From contig CAVSKV010000004.1 in assembly GCA_963728785.1 (NCBI GenBank), positions 372,001 through 436,000 of the forward strand: a DNA stretch of 64,000 bases. Reading direction: 5' to 3'. This DNA is from JAGWRI01 sp963728785 (GTDB lineage: Bacteria > Gemmatimonadota > Gemmatimonadetes > Gemmatimonadales > Gemmatimonadaceae). The notes beneath the pieces are model-generated. The model made no database searches. It was not told where the DNA came from and saw only the letters and a list, made by a program, of their open reading frames with translations. Numbering within the stretch: position 1 is the first letter of the stretch; each line of letters starts with the position of its first letter. Both the position numbers and the translations under genes were made by a program. Of this stretch, positions 1 through 9,700 are shown one piece after another.

Positions 1-330
1 GTCGCGTTCGTCGTGCTCGGCGGCCTGCTGGCGCTCCGCTGGCCGCGCGCGGCTTGGGTGCACCTGCCGGCCGCGGCGTGGGGTGTCTTCATCGAGTACA
101 GTGGGATGATCTGCCCGCTCACGCCGCTCGAAGTCTCGCTGCGCGAGCGTGGCCGCGAGGTCGGGTATGCGGGCGGATTCGTCGAGCACTATCTCTTGCC
201 CGTCCTGTATCCAAACGGGCTCACCCGTCACGCGCAGGTGGTTCTGGGCTCCCTTGTCCTGGTGCTCAACGTGGCAATCTACGTGCGGGTCATAGGGCAC
301 CGCTGCCGCTCGACCCCCCACGTTCCGTGA
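1..330 (+). CDS. DUF2784 family membrane protein (C-terminal part)
   Basis: The reading frame is open from base 1, so the start lies upstream of the window; 109 residues are visible. The sequence has a hydrophobic N-terminal stretch, a middle motif with a conserved-looking ICPLTPLE segment followed by YAGGFVEHYL, and a final hydrophobic helix. This arrangement is typical of DUF2784, a family of small four-helix membrane proteins of unknown function. It ends 6 bp before the first possible start of the sensor-kinase operon and could be co-transcribed with it, but nothing links their functions. Family assignment is from recognised sequence pattern. Confidence 0.75.
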   Translation, partial: VAFVVLGGLLALRWPRAAWVHLPAAAWGVFIEYSGMICPLTPLEVSLRERGREVGYAGGFVEHYLLPVLYPNGLTRHAQVVLGSLVLVLNVAIYVRVIGHRCRSTPHVP

Positions 331-336
331 TCAGAG

Positions 337-3078
337 ATGGGGCGGGGAAGGGCGGCCCACTTTGCCCCATGCCCGACCCACCCATTTGCGGCTCCACGAA
401 GTTGGATGCATGTTCCGTCTCCCACCCACGCCTCCGGAATCCGACCTTTGTCCAATTTGCCTTCACACGGTAATCGGGACGCGCTTGCTCGACGCCAGGC
501 TGCACTGCTGCGTCTGAGCACGGGCATTGCCGAAGCGGCGGATGAGGACGAGGTCTGCGCGCGCGTCGTGAACGGCCTGCGCGACGACTCGCTCGGCTAC
601 CAGTTCGTGGGCATCTTCCTGGTAGACGAGGCGACCGGGGGCCGGCGCATGCGCGCCAGCGTCGGATGGTCCGACATCCCGCCCGACATGGTGATTCCCG
701 CCGGCCAGGGCCTCAGCCATCGGGCCATCGCCAGCGGACGCCTCCACTACACCCCCGACGTTGCCCGCGAACCCGCCTACATCCCCGGGCTCAGCACCGG
801 CTGCGAAGTGGACGTTCCGCTGCTCATCGACGGCAAGGCGATTGGCGTACTCGTGGTGGAGTCGGAAACGCCCAATGCGTTCGACCGCGATGATCTCGAG
901 ATCCTGGGCGCGGCCACGAACCAGGCCGGAATCGCGATCGCACGGGCGCGGCTGGCGCACGAGCAGCGGCGGCTGCTGGAAATCGAACGGCGACGCGGCG
1001 AGGAGCAGCGCGCGCTTCTGGAAACGATGGCCGATCTCTCCGGTGAGCTGGAACTGTCGCGTCTTCTGCAATCGGTGCTCGAGCGTGCGGTTGGCCTGCT
1101 CGGCGCGTCGGCCGGCGAACTCGCGGTGTTCGACGCCGCGAAAGGCGAACTCGAGGTGGCGGCGAACTTCCACGTGGACCCGCCGACGGTGGGCATGCGC
1201 CTCAAGCCCGGGGAGGGCGCGATGGGGCGCGCCGCGGAGACCGGGGAGCCGCAGATCATCGCCGACTACACGCAGTGGGCCGGCCGGTCGACGAAGTACT
1301 CCGGCATCGAAGCCCATGCGGCGCTCGCCGCGCCGCTGATGATGGGCGGACGGCTGGTTGGCGCCTTCAACATCTGGACCGTGGACCGTAGCCGCACGTT
1401 CGGCGCCGACGACCTTCGACTGCTCAACATGTTCGGGCCGCACGCCGCAGTGGCCATCGACAAGGCGCGATTGTTCGCCGACGCGCAGCGCGAGCGGCAG
1501 TACTTCCAGGAACTCGTGCGGAACAGCCCCGTCGCCGTCGTCACCCTGAACCCCGAGCATCGAGTCGTCTCGTGCAACCCAGCCTTCGAGTCGCTCTACG
1601 GGTATGCGGAAAGCGAACTGGTGGGCCGCAACCTCGACGAGCTGATCACCACAGCCGAGTCTCGATCGCAGGCCGTGGGCTTCACGAAGCAGGCCGTGGA
1701 CTCCACGGTGCGCGGCGTCGGACGGCGCCGCCGGAAGGACGGATCGCTGGTGGACGTCGAGGTGCTGGCCGTGCCCGTGGTGGTGAACGGCGAGCGCGTG
1801 GGAATCATGGGCCTCTACCATGACATCACGGAACTGCTCGCGGCGCGGCAGGAAGCGGAATCGGCCAATGCGGCCAAGAGTCAGTTCCTGGCCTCGATGA
1901 GCCATGAACTGCGCACGCCGCTCAATGCGATTCTCGGCTACAGCGAGATGCTGCAGGAGGACGCGACCGAGGCGGGGCAGGCCGGGCTCGTTCCCGATCT
2001 CCAGAAGATCAACGCGGCCGGCCGGCATCTGCTGACGTTGATCAACGACGTGCTCGATCTGTCGAAGATCGAGGCCGGCAGAATGGAGCTGACCACCGAA
2101 ACGTTCGCCGTACGTCCCCTCGTGGAGGCGGTGGCGGCGACGGTGGCGCCGCTCATCGCCCGCAACGACAACCGGCTCGTCGTCGAGATGGGCGACGACG
2201 TCGGCGACATGGATGGCGACGGGCTGCGCGTGCGTCAGGTGCTGCTCAATCTCCTGTCGAACGCGGCCAAGTTCACCGAACACGGCACGATCACGCTCTC
2301 GGCCCGGCGCGCCGGCCGCGAGATGCTGTTCGCGGTGCGCGACACGGGCATCGGGATGACGAAGGAGCAGTTGGGTCGCTTGTTCGAGGCCTTCGCGCAG
2401 GCGGAGGCGGCGACGGCGGCAAAGTACGGTGGCACCGGGCTCGGGCTGGCGATCAGCAAGAAGTTCTGTGAGATGATGGGAGGGTCGGTAGCCGTGACGA
2501 GCGCGCCGGGCCAGGGGACGACGTTCACCGTGCGGCTCCCTGTGACGCCAACGGCGGCTCCGGCAGAGGCGGCTATTGCGGCCGAAGCGACGGACGGGCC
2601 GACGGTGCTCGTAATTGACGACGACGCCTCGGCGCGCGACCTGCTGCAGAAGATGCTGGCCAGGGAGGGGTTCCGCGTGCTCACGGCGACGGACGGCAAG
2701 GCGGGACTGGCGCTGGCGCGATCGAGCCGACCGGCGGCGATCACGCTCGACGTGATGATGCCGGGAATGGACGGATGGGCCGTGCTCACGGCGCTCAAGA
2801 GCGATCCCGCGCTGAGCGAGACCCCCGTAGTGATGGTGACGATACTCGAGGACAGCCAACTCGGGTTCGCGTTGGGTGCCGCGGATTATCTCACCAAGCC
2901 GGTTGAACGCGCCCGGCTCGTCGACGCGCTCAAGCGCGATTGGGGGAGCGCTGAGGAGGCGGAAGCTTCGTTGCGCGAGCAGGGGTGGCGCATCGCGATT
3001 CCGGAGACGAACCGCGCGGTGCTGGCCGACGAGATGCGGGCGCTGATCGCGGGTCGTGGCGCGGGGAGCGCGGCGTGA
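337..3078 (+). CDS. Hybrid sensor histidine kinase, GAF-GAF-PAS-HisKA-HATPase-REC
   Basis: Predicted cytosolic sensor kinase of 913 aa; no membrane segment is visible. Domains in order: GAF about 55-205, GAF about 235-380, PAS 388-500, HisKA 513-585 with phospho-acceptor His523 in SHELRTP, HATPase about 620-735 (N-box LLNLLSNAAKF, DTGIGM, GGTGLGLAIS), receiver 755-870 with Asp805 and Lys854. Both phosphotransfer sites are intact. The start is uncertain: the three paralogues downstream begin 15-25 residues before a shared RRQAALLRLSTGIA-like motif, which favours ATG 406 or TTG 457 over ATG 337; none has a clear ribosome site. First gene of a six-gene operon, with its stop overlapping the next GTG by 4 bp. 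The GAF ligands cannot be read from the sequence. Confidence 0.9.
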   Translation: MGRGRAAHFAPCPTHPFAAPRSWMHVPSPTHASGIRPLSNLPSHGNRDALARRQAALLRLSTGIAEAADEDEVCARVVNGLRDDSLGYQFVGIFLVDEATGGRRMRASVGWSDIPPDMVIPAGQGLSHRAIASGRLHYTPDVAREPAYIPGLSTGCEVDVPLLIDGKAIGVLVVESETPNAFDRDDLEILGAATNQAGIAIARARLAHEQRRLLEIERRRGEEQRALLETMADLSGELELSRLLQSVLERAVGLLGASAGELAVFDAAKGELEVAANFHVDPPTVGMRLKPGEGAMGRAAETGEPQIIADYTQWAGRSTKYSGIEAHAALAAPLMMGGRLVGAFNIWTVDRSRTFGADDLRLLNMFGPHAAVAIDKARLFADAQRERQYFQELVRNSPVAVVTLNPEHRVVSCNPAFESLYGYAESELVGRNLDELITTAESRSQAVGFTKQAVDSTVRGVGRRRRKDGSLVDVEVLAVPVVVNGERVGIMGLYHDITELLAARQEAESANAAKSQFLASMSHELRTPLNAILGYSEMLQEDATEAGQAGLVPDLQKINAAGRHLLTLINDVLDLSKIEAGRMELTTETFAVRPLVEAVAATVAPLIARNDNRLVVEMGDDVGDMDGDGLRVRQVLLNLLSNAAKFTEHGTITLSARRAGREMLFAVRDTGIGMTKEQLGRLFEAFAQAEAATAAKYGGTGLGLAISKKFCEMMGGSVAVTSAPGQGTTFTVRLPVTPTAAPAEAAIAAEATDGPTVLVIDDDASARDLLQKMLAREGFRVLTATDGKAGLALARSSRPAAITLDVMMPGMDGWAVLTALKSDPALSETPVVMVTILEDSQLGFALGAADYLTKPVERARLVDALKRDWGSAEEAEASLREQGWRIAIPETNRAVLADEMRALIAGRGAGSAA

Positions 3079-6000
3079 CGTTCGTGCCGCCTGACGCCAT
3101 CGTGCCCGACGAGCCATCGCGACGCCAAGCGGCGCTGCTCCGGCTGTCCACGGGAATCGCCGAGGCGGAAACGGAGCACGCGATCTGCCAGGCCGTGGCG
3201 CGGGGTCTGCACGATGCGGCGCTGGGGTACGACTTCGTCGCCGTGCTCCTGGTGGACGCCGACACGGGCGACCGGGTCCTCACGGCGAGCCGGGGGTGGC
3301 GCGAAGCGCCCGAGGGGCTCCGCGTCCGCCCGGGCCAGGGACTCTCCGAACGGCCGCTCGTGGACGGGCGGCTGCACTACACGCCGCAGGTGACGGAAGA
3401 CAACCACTACCTCCCGACCAGAAACGAGGGCTCCGAGGTGGACGTCCCGATTCGCGTGAACCAGGCGCTGGTGGGGGTTCTCGTGGTCGAGAGCAACCGT
3501 CCGCACGCGTTTCAAGCGGACGATTTCGACATCCTGCGAGCCGCGGCCAACCAGGCGGGCATCGCGATCGGGCGGGCGCGGCTGCTCGCCGCCGAGCGGC
3601 AGCGCGCCGACGAGCAGGAGGCGCTCCGGGCGACGATGGCCGACCTCGCGTCGCAGCTCGACCTGTCAGATCTGTTGCAGGCGGTGCTCGAGCGCGCCGT
3701 GCAACTGCTGCGCGTGAGCCACGGCGAACTCGCCATCTATGACGCGCGGCGACGCGAGCTGGAGATCGTCGCCAGCTTCAACGTCGGCAAACAGGACACG
3801 ACCGGCACGCGGCTGAAGCTCGGCGAGGGCGCCATGGGGCAGGTAGCGCTCACGCGGGAGCCGCTGATCATCCCGTCGTACCGCGAATGGTCGGGCCGCT
3901 CGGCGCAGTACGCTCAGGTGGATTTTCACGCCGTGATGGTTGCGCCACTGCTGATGGCGGGAGAGCTGGTGGGCGCAATCGCCGTCATGGACCGGGATGC
4001 AACCCGCCAGTTCAGGGATCACGACCTGCGGCTGCTCGAACTGTTCGGGCCGCAGGCGGCGATCGCGATCGCGAATGCCCGCCTCTTTGCCAGCGAGCGG
4101 CGGCGTGGGGAGGAGCAGCAGGCCCTGCTCGACACGATGAAGGATCTGGCCGGCGAGCTGGAGTTGTCGAAGGTTCTGGAGCGCGTACTCGCCCGGGCCG
4201 TCACGCTGCTCGACGTGACCGGCGGCGAACTGGCCACGTACGACGAGGCGCGCGGAGATCTGGCGATCGTGGCCAGCCACAACATGGGCACCGACGCGGT
4301 GGGAACCCGCATGGCGCTGGGCGAGGGGGCGATGGGCCAGGTGGCCGAGACGCACCGCGCGATGATCATCCCGCGCTACCAGGAGTGGGCCAAGCGATCG
4401 GAGCAGTACGAGCAGAGCACGGTCCAGTCGGTGATGGCCGCGCCGTTGATGATCGGGCAGCGGCTGGTGGGCGTCATCGCGTCGGTGCATGCCGATCCGG
4501 GCCGCACGTTCGGCGCCGACGATCTCCGGCTGCTCGAGCTGTTCGCGCCGGAAGCGGCGATCGCGATCGAGAACGCGCGACTGTTCACCGAATCGCGGCA
4601 GCAACGGCAGTACTTCAAGGAACTCGTATCGAACAGCCCCGTGGCGATCGTGACGCTGGACGTGGCGCACAACGTGGTGTCGTGCAATCCGGCGTTCGAA
4701 CGACTGTACGGGTACGCCGAATCCGAGGTGACGGGCCGCAACATCGACGATCTCATCACCGACGAGGCCACCCGTTCCGAAGCCGTCACGTACACGGAAC
4801 AGGCGTTGGGAAGCACTGCGGTGAAGGTGATCGGCCGCCGGCGGCGCAAGGACGGAACCCTGGTGGACGTGGAGGTGTTGGGGGTGCCCGTGGCCGTGGA
4901 CGGTCGCAAGGTGGGGGCGATGGCGCTCTATCACGACATCACCGACCTGCTCGCCGCCCGTCAGGCGTCGGAGGCGGCCAATGCCGCCAAGAGTCAGTTT
5001 CTGGCGGCGATGAGCCACGAACTCCGCACGCCGCTCAATGCCATCCTCGGGTACAGCGAGATGCTGCAGGAGGATGCCGCCGAGAAGGGCGACGCGAGCC
5101 TGATTCCGGATCTCGCCAAGATTCACGCGGCCGGAACCCATCTGCTGACGCTGATCAACGACGTGCTCGACCTGTCGAAGATCGAAGCCGGCAAGATGGA
5201 GCTGTACCTGGAGACGTTCGACGTGCATCCGCTGCTCGAGACCGTCATGACGACGGTCCGGCCGCTCATCGCCAGGAACGCGAATCAGCTCGAACTCGAT
5301 CTCCCGGAATCGCTCGGGGTGATGGTCGCCGATGCCACCCGTTTACGGCAGGTGTTGCTCAACCTGTTGTCGAACGCCAGCAAGTTCACCGACCATGGGA
5401 CGATCACGCTGTCGGCGCGCCGCGTTGGCGGCGAGATGGTGTTCGCGGTGCGCGATACAGGAATCGGGATGACGGCGGAGCAGCTGGGGCGGCTGTTCCA
5501 GGCATTCGCGCAGGCCGAAGTGACGACAGCGTCGAAGTACGGCGGCACCGGGCTCGGGCTCGCCATCAGCCGGAAGTTCTGCGAGATGATGGGCGGGAGC
5601 GTCGGCGTCGAGAGCGAGCCGGGCAAGGGCACGACGTTCACCGTGCGCCTGCCGGCCGGTGGGGCGGCGGATGTCCAGCCGGCCGAGCCGGTTTCGGCCG
5701 GCCCGGGCGAAGCGCCGGACAGCTCGGGATGGCCGACGGTCCTCGTCATCGACGACGACGCGGCGGCCCGCGAACTCCTGCAGAAGATGCTCGCCAAGGA
5801 GCGGGTACGCGTCGTGGCGGCGGCCAGTGGAGAGGAGGGGCTCGCCCTGGCGCGTTCCCAACGGCCGGCGGCAATCACGCTCGACGTCCTGATGCCCGGC
5901 ATGGACGGGTGGGCTGTGCTCACGGCGCTCAGAGACGATCCGGCGCTCGCCGATATCCCGGTGGTGATGACGACGATGCTCGACGACCGGAACCTCGGCC

Positions 6001-6461
6001 TTGCCCTGGGGGCCTCGGAGTATCTCACCAAGCCGATCGACCGCAAGCGGCTGGCCGCAGTGCTGGCGCGCTATCTGCCGGCCGGCCCCGGATCCGTGCT
6101 GATTGTCGAAGACGACGCGGCGACCCGGGCCGTGTTCCGGCGTGCGGTCCGGAAAGCGGGGCGCGAGGTGCAGGAAGCCGAGAACGGCCGCGTGGCGCTC
6201 GCCCGCGTGGAGGAGGCGCTTCCGTCGCTCATCTTGCTCGACCTGATGATGCCGGAGATGGACGGATTCACCTTCCTCGAGTCGTTGCGGGCCCGGGACG
6301 CGTGGCGGGGCATTCCGGTGGCCGTCATCACGGCCAAGGAACTGACCGCCGACGATCACCGGCGGCTGAACGGCGGCGTGCAGCAGATCGTGCGCAAGGG
6401 CGCGGGCAACGGCGACTTTCTGCGGGAACTGCGGTCGCTGGTCGGGGAGGCAGCCAGATGA
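3075..6461 (+). CDS. Hybrid sensor histidine kinase, GAFx3-PAS-HisKA-HATPase-REC-REC
   Basis: Cytosolic hybrid kinase of 1128 aa. I chose GTG 3075 because it overlaps the preceding stop (GTGA) and places the shared RRQAALLRLSTGIA motif at residues 16-29, as in the paralogues. GAF domains lie at about 20-170, 195-340 and 360-505; the last two look like a tandem duplication, each with a GEGAMG turn and an IIPxYxEW motif. PAS is about 512-625, and HisKA carries His648 in SHELRTP. HATPase boxes follow, then two receivers at about 885-1005 and 1010-1128. The second receiver has the LLDLMMPEMDG phospho-Asp site and an IVRKGA Lys. Its last 251 bp of coding sequence for that receiver are identical to the next gene. 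The ending suggests an internal multistep relay. Confidence 0.9.
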   Translation: MTFVPPDAIVPDEPSRRQAALLRLSTGIAEAETEHAICQAVARGLHDAALGYDFVAVLLVDADTGDRVLTASRGWREAPEGLRVRPGQGLSERPLVDGRLHYTPQVTEDNHYLPTRNEGSEVDVPIRVNQALVGVLVVESNRPHAFQADDFDILRAAANQAGIAIGRARLLAAERQRADEQEALRATMADLASQLDLSDLLQAVLERAVQLLRVSHGELAIYDARRRELEIVASFNVGKQDTTGTRLKLGEGAMGQVALTREPLIIPSYREWSGRSAQYAQVDFHAVMVAPLLMAGELVGAIAVMDRDATRQFRDHDLRLLELFGPQAAIAIANARLFASERRRGEEQQALLDTMKDLAGELELSKVLERVLARAVTLLDVTGGELATYDEARGDLAIVASHNMGTDAVGTRMALGEGAMGQVAETHRAMIIPRYQEWAKRSEQYEQSTVQSVMAAPLMIGQRLVGVIASVHADPGRTFGADDLRLLELFAPEAAIAIENARLFTESRQQRQYFKELVSNSPVAIVTLDVAHNVVSCNPAFERLYGYAESEVTGRNIDDLITDEATRSEAVTYTEQALGSTAVKVIGRRRRKDGTLVDVEVLGVPVAVDGRKVGAMALYHDITDLLAARQASEAANAAKSQFLAAMSHELRTPLNAILGYSEMLQEDAAEKGDASLIPDLAKIHAAGTHLLTLINDVLDLSKIEAGKMELYLETFDVHPLLETVMTTVRPLIARNANQLELDLPESLGVMVADATRLRQVLLNLLSNASKFTDHGTITLSARRVGGEMVFAVRDTGIGMTAEQLGRLFQAFAQAEVTTASKYGGTGLGLAISRKFCEMMGGSVGVESEPGKGTTFTVRLPAGGAADVQPAEPVSAGPGEAPDSSGWPTVLVIDDDAAARELLQKMLAKERVRVVAAASGEEGLALARSQRPAAITLDVLMPGMDGWAVLTALRDDPALADIPVVMTTMLDDRNLGLALGASEYLTKPIDRKRLAAVLARYLPAGPGSVLIVEDDAATRAVFRRAVRKAGREVQEAENGRVALARVEEALPSLILLDLMMPEMDGFTFLESLRARDAWRGIPVAVITAKELTADDHRRLNGGVQQIVRKGAGNGDFLRELRSLVGEAAR
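6171..6421 (+). repeat. Perfect 251-bp direct repeat, copy 1
   Basis: Bases 6171-6421 are identical to 9410-9660 by direct line-by-line comparison, whereas the sequence on both sides differs immediately and the preceding receiver domains differ at many silent sites. The repeat encodes most of the C-terminal receiver of this kinase, including its phospho-Asp motif and conserved Lys. It points to recent gene conversion or partial duplication rather than old paralogy. Confidence 0.95.
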
Positions 6462-9400
6462 GCACGCCTGGTACGCCGCAACGCAATTCCGCCGAGGCGA
6501 TGATGCGTTCTGCGCTGCTCGGCCTGAGCACGCGCATCGCCGAAGCACAGACCGAGGACGGCGTCTGTCAGGCGGTGGTCGACGGGCTCTCGCAGGACGT
6601 GTTCGCGTTCGAGGGCGTGGGCCTGTATCTGGTTGGGGCTTCGACGTTCGCACCGAGCCTTCGCGCCTCGGCAGGCGCGTTCGGGTCACTCGGCGCCGGC
6701 GTGGCCGAGCTCCGCGTACCGCTCCGCGTGGATCAGGTGCCCATTGGCGACATCGTGGTGCAGCGCGCGCGGGCCGGCGCCTACGAGCGGGCCGACATGG
6801 AATTGGTCACGGCCGCCGCGAACCAGGCCGGCATGGCTATTGGCCGCGCGCGCCTGAGTGTGGCCGAACACAGCCGGCTCAGCGAGCAGCGGGCCCTGCT
6901 CGACACGCTCACTGATCTTTCCGGCGAACTCGAACTCGACCGCCTCCTGGAGTCCGTGCTGCGGCGTGCGATTCAACTGCTCAACGTGACCGGGGGCGAG
7001 TTGGCCATCTACGAGGAAACCACCCGGGAATTGGTCATCGCCTCCAGCTACAACATGGAAGTGAACGCGGTGGGGACCCGGATGCGCCTGGGCGAAGGCG
7101 CGATGGGGCACGTCGGGGAGACGCACGAACCGCTGATCATTCCGCGCTATCAGGAGTGGTCCGGGCGCTCCGGCAACTATACGCAGAGCAGCGTGCAGGC
7201 CGTCATGGCGGCGCCGCTGCTGATCGGCGACCGGTTGGTGGGAGCGATCGCGAGCGTCCACGAGGATCCGGAGCGGACGTTTGGAGAAGATGATCTCCGG
7301 TTGCTCAATCTCTTTGCGGTGCAGGCCGCCATTGCCGTTGAGAATGCGCGCTTGTTCACGGCGGAGCGCGAGCGCGCCTCCGAACAGAAAGCGCTGCTGG
7401 AGACCCTCGCCGATCTATCCGGGGAATTGCAGCTCGATCGGCTGCTGCGGGCCGTGCTCGAACGCGCCGTGAGCCTGCTGGGGGTGACGGGCGGCGAGCT
7501 GGCGATCTACGACGAGACGAAGCATGCGCTCGTAATCTCGGCCAGCTACAACATGGAGGTGGACGCGGTCGGCACGGAGATGGCGCTCGGGGAAGGGGCG
7601 ATGGGCTACGTGGCCCAGAGCCTCCAGCCGCTGATCATTCCGCGCTACCAGGAATGGGCGCAGCGATCGGAGAGTTACCAGCAGAGCAGTGTGCAGGCGG
7701 TGATGGCGGCACCGCTCGTCATCGGCACGCGCCTTGTCGGAGCGATTGCGAGCGTGCATGCCGACCCCTCGCGGCAGTTCGGGGACAGCGATCTGCGTCG
7801 ATTGATGATGTTTGCCCCGCAAGCCGCTATCGCCATCGAGAATGCCCGCCTGTATTCCGTGGGGCAGCGATACTTCGAAGACCTCGTGCTCAACAATCCA
7901 ATCGCCATCGTGAATCTGGACCTCGACTACGACATCACATCTTGCAATCCGGCGTTCGAGCGGCTGTTCGGATACACGGAGCAGGAGGTCATCGGGCAGA
8001 ACCTCGACCGGCTGGTGACGAACGAGGGGACGTTTGCCGAAGCCCGCGCGCTGACCGAGTCGTCGGCCGCCGGCGCTGCCCACTCGGCCATGGGTCGCCG
8101 GCGTCGAAAGGACGGCACGATGGTGGAAGTCGAGATCTCGGCCATTCCCGTGATGGTGGGCGACCGGCCGGTGGGCATGATGGCGCTCTATCACGACGTC
8201 TCCGAGCTGCTCAACACGCGCCGCGCGGCCGAAGAGGCGAACGCCGCCAAGAGCCAGTTCCTCGCAGCGATGAGCCACGAACTCCGCACGCCGCTCAATG
8301 CCATTCTCGGCTACAGCGAACTCCTCCAGGAGGACGCTGCAGACGCGGGGCAGGAGCGCTTCATCCCCGATCTCGCCAAGATTCACTCTGCGGGCACACA
8401 TCTCCTGACGCTGATCAACGACGTGCTCGATCTGTCGAAGATCGAGGCGGGGAAGATGGAACTCGCCTATGAGACGTTCGACGTGCGCGATCTCGTGCAG
8501 TCGGTGGCGACGACTGTCCAGCCGCTCATCGCCAAGCACCACAACACACTCTCCGTGCAGATCGCCGGAGACATCGGCGAGATGTACGCCGACGCGACGC
8601 GCGTGCGTCAGATTCTTCTCAATTTCCTCTCGAATTCGAGCAAGTTCACGGAACGGGGCGTGATCACCCTGTCGGCCATGCGAGCCGCTGGCGAGATCCT
8701 GTTCTCCGTGCGCGATACGGGCATCGGCATGACAGAGGAACAGGTGGGACGGCTGTTTCAGGAGTTCTCGCAGGCCGAGGCGACCACCGCGGCGAAATAC
8801 GGCGGTACCGGGCTCGGCCTGGCGATCAGCAAGCGGTTCTGCGAGATGATGGGCGGTTCGGTAGCGGTGGCCAGCACGCCCGGCACGGGCACGACGTTCA
8901 CCGTACATCTGCCGTTGAACACGGCGGACGTCGCAGCAAGTGCCGCCGTTGGCCCGGTAGCGACCGGCCTGCCGACGGTTCTCGTCATCGACGACGATCC
9001 GGCAGCCCGCGACCTGATCAGGAAGATGCTCGCCAAGGAACAGGTGCGCGTCGTCAGCGCCGCCACCGGCGAAGAGGGGCTGGCCGTGGCGCGCGCCGAG
9101 CGGCCGGCCGTGATCGCGCTCGACGTCGTGCTGCCGGGCATGGACGGCTGGGCGGTGCTGTCGGCACTGAAAAACGACCCCACGCTGTCCGAAATTCCCG
9201 TGGTGATGACGACGATGCTCGATGACCGGAACCTCGGGCTCGCCCTCGGCGCCTCGGAATACCTCACGAAGCCGATCGATCGCAAGCGGCTGACGGCGGT
9301 GCTCGCGCGCCACCTGCCGCCCGAAGCGGGAACGGTGCTCATCGTCGAGGACGACGACGCGACACGGGCCGTGGCGCGTCGCGTCATTCAGAACGCGGGG

Positions 9401-9700
9401 TGGAGGTTCCAGGAAGCCGAGAACGGCCGCGTGGCGCTCGCCCGCGTGGAGGAGGCGCTTCCGTCGCTCATCTTGCTCGACCTGATGATGCCGGAGATGG
9501 ACGGATTCACCTTCCTCGAGTCGTTGCGGGCCCGGGACGCGTGGCGGGGCATTCCGGTGGCCGTCATCACGGCCAAGGAACTGACCGCCGACGATCACCG
9601 GCGGCTGAACGGCGGCGTGCAGCAGATCGTGCGCAAGGGCGCGGGCAACGGCGACTTTCTCACCGAAGTGCGGGCGCTCGTCAAGGCGGGTGCGAGATGA
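6458..9700 (+). CDS. Hybrid sensor histidine kinase, degenerate GAF-GAF-GAF-PAS-HisKA-HATPase-REC-REC
   Basis: Cytosolic hybrid kinase of 1080 aa. ATG 6458 overlaps the previous stop as ATGA. The first GAF (about 18-135) lacks roughly 35 residues in the middle compared with the paralogues, removing the GLS-to-EVDVP segment. GAF2 (155-300) and GAF3 (320-465) are complete and very alike, each with ASYNME-type and IIPRYQEW motifs. PAS is about 470-585, HisKA has His607 in SHELRTP, then HATPase (DTGIGM, GGTGLGLAIS) and two receivers. The second receiver is identical at DNA level to that of the upstream kinase over 251 bp. Position and architecture suggest it shares downstream phosphotransfer partners with the upstream kinase. 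Confidence 0.9.
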   Translation: MSTPGTPQRNSAEAMMRSALLGLSTRIAEAQTEDGVCQAVVDGLSQDVFAFEGVGLYLVGASTFAPSLRASAGAFGSLGAGVAELRVPLRVDQVPIGDIVVQRARAGAYERADMELVTAAANQAGMAIGRARLSVAEHSRLSEQRALLDTLTDLSGELELDRLLESVLRRAIQLLNVTGGELAIYEETTRELVIASSYNMEVNAVGTRMRLGEGAMGHVGETHEPLIIPRYQEWSGRSGNYTQSSVQAVMAAPLLIGDRLVGAIASVHEDPERTFGEDDLRLLNLFAVQAAIAVENARLFTAERERASEQKALLETLADLSGELQLDRLLRAVLERAVSLLGVTGGELAIYDETKHALVISASYNMEVDAVGTEMALGEGAMGYVAQSLQPLIIPRYQEWAQRSESYQQSSVQAVMAAPLVIGTRLVGAIASVHADPSRQFGDSDLRRLMMFAPQAAIAIENARLYSVGQRYFEDLVLNNPIAIVNLDLDYDITSCNPAFERLFGYTEQEVIGQNLDRLVTNEGTFAEARALTESSAAGAAHSAMGRRRRKDGTMVEVEISAIPVMVGDRPVGMMALYHDVSELLNTRRAAEEANAAKSQFLAAMSHELRTPLNAILGYSELLQEDAADAGQERFIPDLAKIHSAGTHLLTLINDVLDLSKIEAGKMELAYETFDVRDLVQSVATTVQPLIAKHHNTLSVQIAGDIGEMYADATRVRQILLNFLSNSSKFTERGVITLSAMRAAGEILFSVRDTGIGMTEEQVGRLFQEFSQAEATTAAKYGGTGLGLAISKRFCEMMGGSVAVASTPGTGTTFTVHLPLNTADVAASAAVGPVATGLPTVLVIDDDPAARDLIRKMLAKEQVRVVSAATGEEGLAVARAERPAVIALDVVLPGMDGWAVLSALKNDPTLSEIPVVMTTMLDDRNLGLALGASEYLTKPIDRKRLTAVLARHLPPEAGTVLIVEDDDATRAVARRVIQNAGWRFQEAENGRVALARVEEALPSLILLDLMMPEMDGFTFLESLRARDAWRGIPVAVITAKELTADDHRRLNGGVQQIVRKGAGNGDFLTEVRALVKAGAR
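9410..9660 (+). repeat. Perfect 251-bp direct repeat, copy 2
   Basis: Second copy of the 251-bp identical block, 3239 bp downstream of the first and in the equivalent place in the paralogous kinase. The bases just outside (9409 and 9661) already differ from the other copy. Confidence 0.95.

Noticed and set aside
463..3117. Very long open frame (884 aa) on the minus strand across the first kinase
   Set aside because: It mirrors the codon pattern of the plus-strand kinase in GC-rich DNA, is rich in Arg/His with no domain pattern, and the plus strand carries clear kinase motifs. Similar shadows occur at 3666-5228 and 7415-9598.
3887..6457. N-terminal extension of the third kinase's reading frame
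   Set aside because: The frame is open upstream by chance, but it lies wholly within the second kinase; the ATG at 6458 with a 4-bp overlap and matching paralogue start is the real beginning.
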